DNA of 25,445 bases from contig JBGTGB010000267.1 in the NCBI GenBank assembly GCA_041746975.1, positions 1 to 25,445 of the forward strand, given 5' to 3'. The position numbers were made by a program, and so were the translations under genes. The notes under the pieces were generated by a model. The model ran no database searches. It was not told the origin of the DNA and was given only the letters and a program-made list of their open reading frames with translations. Source of the stretch: Haliea sp041746975. Its GTDB lineage: Bacteria; Pseudomonadota; Gammaproteobacteria; Pseudomonadales; Halieaceae. Position 1 is the stretch's first letter; every line of letters begins with the position of its first letter. Of the stretch, positions 22,092 through 25,445 are shown piece after piece.

Positions 22092-22871
22092 TTAGGTGCC
22101 CTGCAGGGAACCCACGCGGTCACTCTGAATGACGCCACAGCCTACACGGTTACCGGAATCGCCGTCAGGCTGGGTTTCCAGGTCGTCCCTTCCGCTGTGG
22201 ATAACGACGGCCTTCTCCAGTATCGACGTAGGGCCGGAGAAGGTCACACCTTGGAGGGTCATCTCGGTGGCCACCCGGCCATTCTGGTCCGCTTCTAAAT
22301 TGCCCATGTCTCCCGCGTGGCTCTCAGCCGCATCCGGGGAGCCGTGAGCGCCATTCTGCGGGCTGAAGTGTCCACCGGCAGAGGAGGCATCATCAGCCGA
22401 ACAATCTCCCATCTCATGGATATGGAAGCCGTGAGGGCCGGGTTCGAGTCCTCTCAGGTCGACGGTGACCTGCATCATCGGACTGTCGCCTTCTCCAAGC
22501 TCAAATGTCACAGTGCCCTCTGCGGTGCCGTGGATTGTAGGCCATACCTCAGCTCGCGCTGACTGCGGCATTGAATCCTGCGTTGTGCTGCCGGCCTCAC
22601 CGGTAGTTCTGGAGGCATCGCGGTCCATGTCGTTGCGGTCCATGGCGGTGCCGTCCATATCATCCCGGCTCATGCGGTCTGTAGTAACGCGGTCAGTGTA
22701 GTCAGGCCTGGATGCGCCGGCTGCGCCTTCCTCAGGCGCTGGCATTGTAGGCGTTGCGTCGATGCTGTCGGTATCCCGGCCGGAACCGCAGCCCATGATC
22801 GTCACCAAGACGAACAAGGTCGCTGCGCGCGGCAGCAGGTAGCCTCTTGATAGGGTTTGCTGACTTTTCAT
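22092..22871 (-). CDS. sodC: Cu/Zn superoxide dismutase lipoprotein with Met/Asp-rich linker
   Basis: The product is 259 aa and converts superoxide to H2O2 in the envelope. The signal peptide ends in a lipobox (LVTIMGC, Cys28). Residues about 45-80 are a low-complexity linker with repeated DRM/RDDMD/MDRND motifs. The SOD domain has GPHGFHIHEMGDC (copper ligands), GGHFSPQNGAHGSP, HAGDMGNL (bridging His/Zn ligands), AVVIHSGRDDLETQPDGDSG with the last copper His, and the paired Cys of GCGVI. All expected ligands are present. The ATG at 22871 (MKSQQ) was chosen because it yields a lipoprotein signal; the frame open to 23030 is not signal-like. Confidence 0.92.
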   Translation of the reverse strand: MKSQQTLSRGYLLPRAATLFVLVTIMGCGSGRDTDSIDATPTMPAPEEGAAGASRPDYTDRVTTDRMSRDDMDGTAMDRNDMDRDASRTTGEAGSTTQDSMPQSARAEVWPTIHGTAEGTVTFELGEGDSPMMQVTVDLRGLEPGPHGFHIHEMGDCSADDASSAGGHFSPQNGAHGSPDAAESHAGDMGNLEADQNGRVATEMTLQGVTFSGPTSILEKAVVIHSGRDDLETQPDGDSGNRVGCGVIQSDRVGSLQGT

Positions 22872-23049
22872 AAGCACCTCAATAACGTAATGCTCCCGGC
22901 TTTGGCCTGAGCTGAATAATAGCTTGTACCTTAAATTGTTGGACTTCTGTGCGAGAGCGAACGGAACCCTATGTGCGCAAGTTAACAGACTCTCGGTAGC
23001 AGCTGCCGTAGGCTGCTTAGCGCTTTGCAAAGTTTACAAGGAGACATAC

Positions 23050-23346
23050 ATGATGAGCAATCTCGGCAGTAGGGAACTGAAACGACTGAAGCGCGATTTT
23101 TCGGAGCTTCGAAGCGATGTTGGCGATCTCGGCCACGCCCTCAGCAATATCGGCGCCGAACGCGGCAAGACCTTGTACGAGCAGGGTACGCAGCAGGGGC
23201 TGCGCCTGCGCGACAGTGGGGAAGCCGCTCTGGATTCGGCCCAGCAAATGCTTCGCTCCAGGCCACTCAGCTCTGCCCTGATCGCGATAGGTGTTGGCTG
23301 CCTGGTGGGCGCAGGAGTCGCTGCGTATAGGAAAACCCAACGCTAA
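23050..23346 (+). CDS. DUF883/ElaB-like membrane-anchored protein
   Basis: This 98-aa protein consists of a charged helical N-terminal part (LKRLKRDFSELRSDVGDLG, coiled-coil character) and a single C-terminal membrane segment (LSSALIAIGVGCLVGAGVAA) followed by YRKTQR. This is the layout of the ElaB/YqjD/DUF883 family, inner-membrane tail-anchored proteins some of which bind ribosomes in stationary phase. AAGGAGA lies 6 nt before the first of two adjacent ATGs. It is divergent from sodC. Confidence 0.8.
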   Translation: MMSNLGSRELKRLKRDFSELRSDVGDLGHALSNIGAERGKTLYEQGTQQGLRLRDSGEAALDSAQQMLRSRPLSSALIAIGVGCLVGAGVAAYRKTQR

Positions 23347-23361
23347 GACGACGTACTGCCG

Positions 23362-23631
23362 GTGGACCCGATCCTAGACGCCGCGCAATGGCCCGCAATG
23401 GCTGCCACCCTCATCGCCGCCTGGCTGGTGGGCTCGCAATCGGCGAGCAAGCGTCGGTGGGGCTTTGGCTGGTTTATTCTTAGCAACATCCTCTGGATAG
23501 TCTGGGGCTGGCATGCCGCGGCCTTTGCGCTGATTGCGCTGCAGGTAGGCCTGTTTGCTCTCAACATCCGTGGCGGACGCAAGAACGAATCCAGCGCACA
23601 GGGAACTGAACGGGTGACCACGAATCCCTGA
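23362..23631 (+). CDS. Small integral membrane protein
   Basis: The 89-aa product has three hydrophobic segments, AAQWPAMAATLIAAWLVGSQ, GWFILSNILWIVWGWHAAAF and ALIALQVGLFALNIRG, with a polar tail. The pattern resembles small conserved membrane proteins related in outline to SWEET/PnuC-like units, but I cannot name a family. Start is GTG at 23362, only 15 bp after the preceding stop and without a good ribosome-binding site; coupling to the upstream gene is likely. Function unknown. Confidence 0.65.
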   Translation: MDPILDAAQWPAMAATLIAAWLVGSQSASKRRWGFGWFILSNILWIVWGWHAAAFALIALQVGLFALNIRGGRKNESSAQGTERVTTNP

Positions 23632-23720
23632 GCAATTCCGGAAACTGTGGCTTGCTCATCTCCTTGCTCTCCAGCTCTTGAACAGGAATAATCCTCACCG
23701 CGCTTTGGCGGAGACTTCTC

Positions 23721-24506
23721 ATGTATAGCGACCTCAATAATCGCGTCGCCGTTATCACCGGTGCCGGCAGCGGCATCGGCCGCGCCTGTGCCCAGCGCTT
23801 GAACCAGGAAGGCTGCCGACTGGTACTCAATGACATCGATGCTACCGGCCTGGCGGAGACTCGCACTCTCCTGGAAGCACCGGAACATGCACTCGGGTTG
23901 GTGGCGGATATCGGCGCTCCCGAGACTGCGGACAAGCTGTCGGCACTGGCATTGCAATCTTTCAGTGAACTCCACTTCTGGATCAACAACGCCGCCCTGG
24001 TGCGCTGGGGGCCGGTGGCGGAATTTCGCGATGACGACTGGAATGCCGTATTCCGGGTGACCCTGGATGGCGCATTCTACAGCACTCGCAGCGCCATCCT
24101 GGCCATGCGCGAAAACCGGGGACCAGACCGGGGCACCATCATCAATATAGCCTCCGGGGCCGCCCTGGCGGGGGAGGAAGGGCTGGGTGCCTATGGCGCG
24201 GCGAAGGCCGCCCTGACCAACCTGACACGCACCACTGCTGTCGAACACGCCAGAGAGGGCATTCGCTGCAACGTGGTCCTGCCCGGACCCACCGCAACGC
24301 CACCGATGCTGGCGGCAGCGGCACAGGCCCCCGGCGGCGTCACCGGCTGGGAGGCGCAGACCGTGCCGGGACGGATGGGGCAACCAGAGGAGATCGCCAA
24401 CGCGGTCTGCTTCCTGATGTCATCCCAGGCCAGCTACATCAATGGCACCACCCTGGTCGTTGACGGCGGCGTCTCCGCCCGGACCAACTCCCCGCGCTTC
24501 AGTTAG
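23721..24506 (+). CDS. SDR-family oxidoreductase
   Basis: This 261-aa classical short-chain dehydrogenase has VAVITGAGSGIGRACAQRL, an Asp in VLNDID that favours NAD(H), WINNAALVRWG, IINIASGAALAGEEGL with the catalytic Ser, and AYGAAKAAL with Tyr and Lys. The C-terminal GTTLVVDGGVSA is typical of FabG-like enzymes. GGAGA lies 7 nt upstream of the ATG. It is followed after 31 bp by a CoA-transferase gene, suggesting oxidation of a hydroxyacyl or alcohol intermediate in a CoA-linked degradation pathway. The substrate is not known. Confidence 0.9.
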   Translation: MYSDLNNRVAVITGAGSGIGRACAQRLNQEGCRLVLNDIDATGLAETRTLLEAPEHALGLVADIGAPETADKLSALALQSFSELHFWINNAALVRWGPVAEFRDDDWNAVFRVTLDGAFYSTRSAILAMRENRGPDRGTIINIASGAALAGEEGLGAYGAAKAALTNLTRTTAVEHAREGIRCNVVLPGPTATPPMLAAAAQAPGGVTGWEAQTVPGRMGQPEEIANAVCFLMSSQASYINGTTLVVDGGVSARTNSPRFS

Positions 24507-24537
24507 ACCTGCAGCATTGAAAACTACAAGCAGCCCT

Positions 24538-25445
24538 ATGCCCGACAGCTTTCCGTTCAGCACTCTGCGCGTTATCGATCTTTCCTGCGACATCAGTACC
24601 AGTTATGCCGGCAAAATGCTGGCCGATGCGGGTGCCGAGGTGGTCAAGCTGGAGCCGACCCGAGGCGACCCTCTGCGCCACTGGAAAGCCTCGGTGGCAC
24701 TGGACGGCGGTTCGCCCTTGGCCCCCGGAGCAACCGGTGCCCTGTATCACTTCCTGAACGGCAACAAGGTTCACCTCACAACGGATCTGGCCACTGAGGA
24801 GGGACGGCAGCGGTTGATGTCACTGTGCCAGGAAGCCGACCTGGTGCTGGATCACGGACGTTTGCCAGCAGCGGGGATTGAAATAACGCAACTGCGCGCA
24901 TCGAATCCCTCGCTGACCGTACTCAGTATTTCGGACTGGGGTACCAGCGGGCCCTATGCCGGGCGAGCTGCCAGTGAATTCACCCTGCAGGCGGAAGTCG
25001 GTGCCACCGCCTATCGGGGCTACCCGGATCGGGCACCCTTCGCCGCCGGCGGCCAGATTGGCGACTACATCTGTGGCACTTACGCCGCAGTGGCAGCGGC
25101 GGCCTTCGCTGGCCGCGGGCGCGAGATCGAAGTATCCAGATTCGAGAGTATGCTGCTCAGTTTTCAGCCCTATCAGTATATCCATGGCCAATTGGAAGCT
25201 GGCAGGGTTCCCGCCTCCGTGGACGTGCCCAGCATCGCCCAGGCGCTTGATGGGTGGGTAGGTTTCTGCACCATCACCGCTCAGCAGTGGCAGAGCTTTG
25301 CCGAGATGATTGGTCACCCGGAGCTGGGCCCGGATCCGGAGCTGGCAACCGGGTTTCAGCGCTTTCAACAGCGCCACCGGGTGCTGCCAGCGATCAATGC
25401 CTGGACCAGCGAGCGCGACGTGAACAGCATAGTTGCGGAAGCCTC
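24538..25445 (+). CDS. CaiB/BaiF family III CoA-transferase (runs off window)
   Basis: Family III transferases move CoA between acyl-CoA and a free acid. The first 302 codons are present of about 400 usual. The N-terminus LRVIDLSCDISTSYAGKMLA, then DAGAEVVKLEPTRGDPLRHW, is the standard Rossmann-like start. NGNKVHLTTDLATEEGRQRL and LVLDHGRLPAAG follow. The expected catalytic Asp is in GGQIGDYICGTYAAVAA. The ATG at 24538 has no clear Shine-Dalgarno sequence; translation may be coupled to the SDR gene 31 bp upstream. The frame is open to the window edge. Confidence 0.9.
   Translation, partial: MPDSFPFSTLRVIDLSCDISTSYAGKMLADAGAEVVKLEPTRGDPLRHWKASVALDGGSPLAPGATGALYHFLNGNKVHLTTDLATEEGRQRLMSLCQEADLVLDHGRLPAAGIEITQLRASNPSLTVLSISDWGTSGPYAGRAASEFTLQAEVGATAYRGYPDRAPFAAGGQIGDYICGTYAAVAAAAFAGRGREIEVSRFESMLLSFQPYQYIHGQLEAGRVPASVDVPSIAQALDGWVGFCTITAQQWQSFAEMIGHPELGPDPELATGFQRFQQRHRVLPAINAWTSERDVNSIVAEA

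Noticed and set aside
22872..23030. N-terminal extension of the SOD gene to 23030
   Set aside because: It would bury the lipoprotein signal peptide and overlap the promoter region shared with the divergent 23050 gene.
23343..24383. 346-codon minus-strand ORF antisense to the small membrane protein and SDR genes
   Set aside because: The SDR gene on the plus strand has all family motifs, and this frame has none and a shadow composition.
1..25445. CRISPR arrays, tRNA or rRNA genes, retron or DGR-type repeats
   Set aside because: No regularly spaced repeats, tRNA-like cloverleaf, rRNA sequence, reverse transcriptase or template/variable repeat pair was seen when reading both strands.

Overview
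The window is high-GC bacterial DNA, most likely from a marine-type gammaproteobacterium. The evidence is a long TonB-dependent receptor beside small catabolic genes, a CaiB-type CoA-transferase, SDR enzymes, and an ICE coupling-protein module of the SXT/PFGI-1/ICEclc type. The organism call is inference; no rRNA, tRNA or other taxonomic marker is present.

Left third (1-5701), nested mobile elements. An IS21-family element (istA/istB, minus strand) runs off the left edge, and its right end, with 21-bp-spaced terminal repeats, is near 5701. Its istA is split by a roughly 3.3-kb element (1476-4803) that carries a large serine recombinase, a HTH protein, a frame-shifted small ORF and a DUF5372 (Y4bD/Y4pK-like) ORF. 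The element is flanked by the direct repeat GCCTT. Removing it with one copy of GCCTT restores a 514-codon istA exactly in frame, including the DKAKVE region. Joining the element's two ends through the same 5 bp also extends the DUF5372 ORF in frame to an ATG that overlaps the recombinase stop codon (TAATG). The recombination site therefore appears to lie inside the 5' coding end of the DUF5372 gene. An A9 run followed by a start-less reading frame suggests a -1 frameshift product in the same operon.

5702-6994. This stretch holds a possible signal-peptide stub cut by the IS21 insertion, an orphan 235-aa gene with palindromes in its upstream region, and a remnant of another IS (3' end of a transposase, possibly IS256-like).

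6995-13094, a probable substrate uptake/catabolic operon. Reading on the minus strand from 12303: an APH-like phosphotransferase, two tandem NTF2/SnoaL-like proteins, an AhpD/carboxymuconolactone-decarboxylase-like protein and a TonB-dependent receptor. A divergent TetR regulator is at 12501-13094. The intergenic region has two ATTCCA-NN-TGGAAT operators, one overlapping a good sigma70 -10 box. The substrate is unknown.

13356-about 17381, a truncated ICE conjugation module (minus strand): the tail of an upstream gene, a lytic transglycosylase, a PFL_4695-like protein, a TraD coupling protein and a DUF4400 membrane protein, tightly overlapping. Integrase, relaxase and the rest of the T4SS are absent. 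An AT-richer, gene-poor scar (17381-17953) follows and contains decayed fragments.

17954-25445, ordinary-looking chromosomal genes: a DUF411 metal-associated lipoprotein, a TPR/TonB-C-like exported protein, an SDR, a DksA-type zinc-finger protein, a hotdog thioesterase, a VOC protein, a Cu/Zn superoxide dismutase lipoprotein, a DUF883-like membrane-anchored protein, a small membrane protein, a second SDR and a family III CoA-transferase that runs off the right edge.
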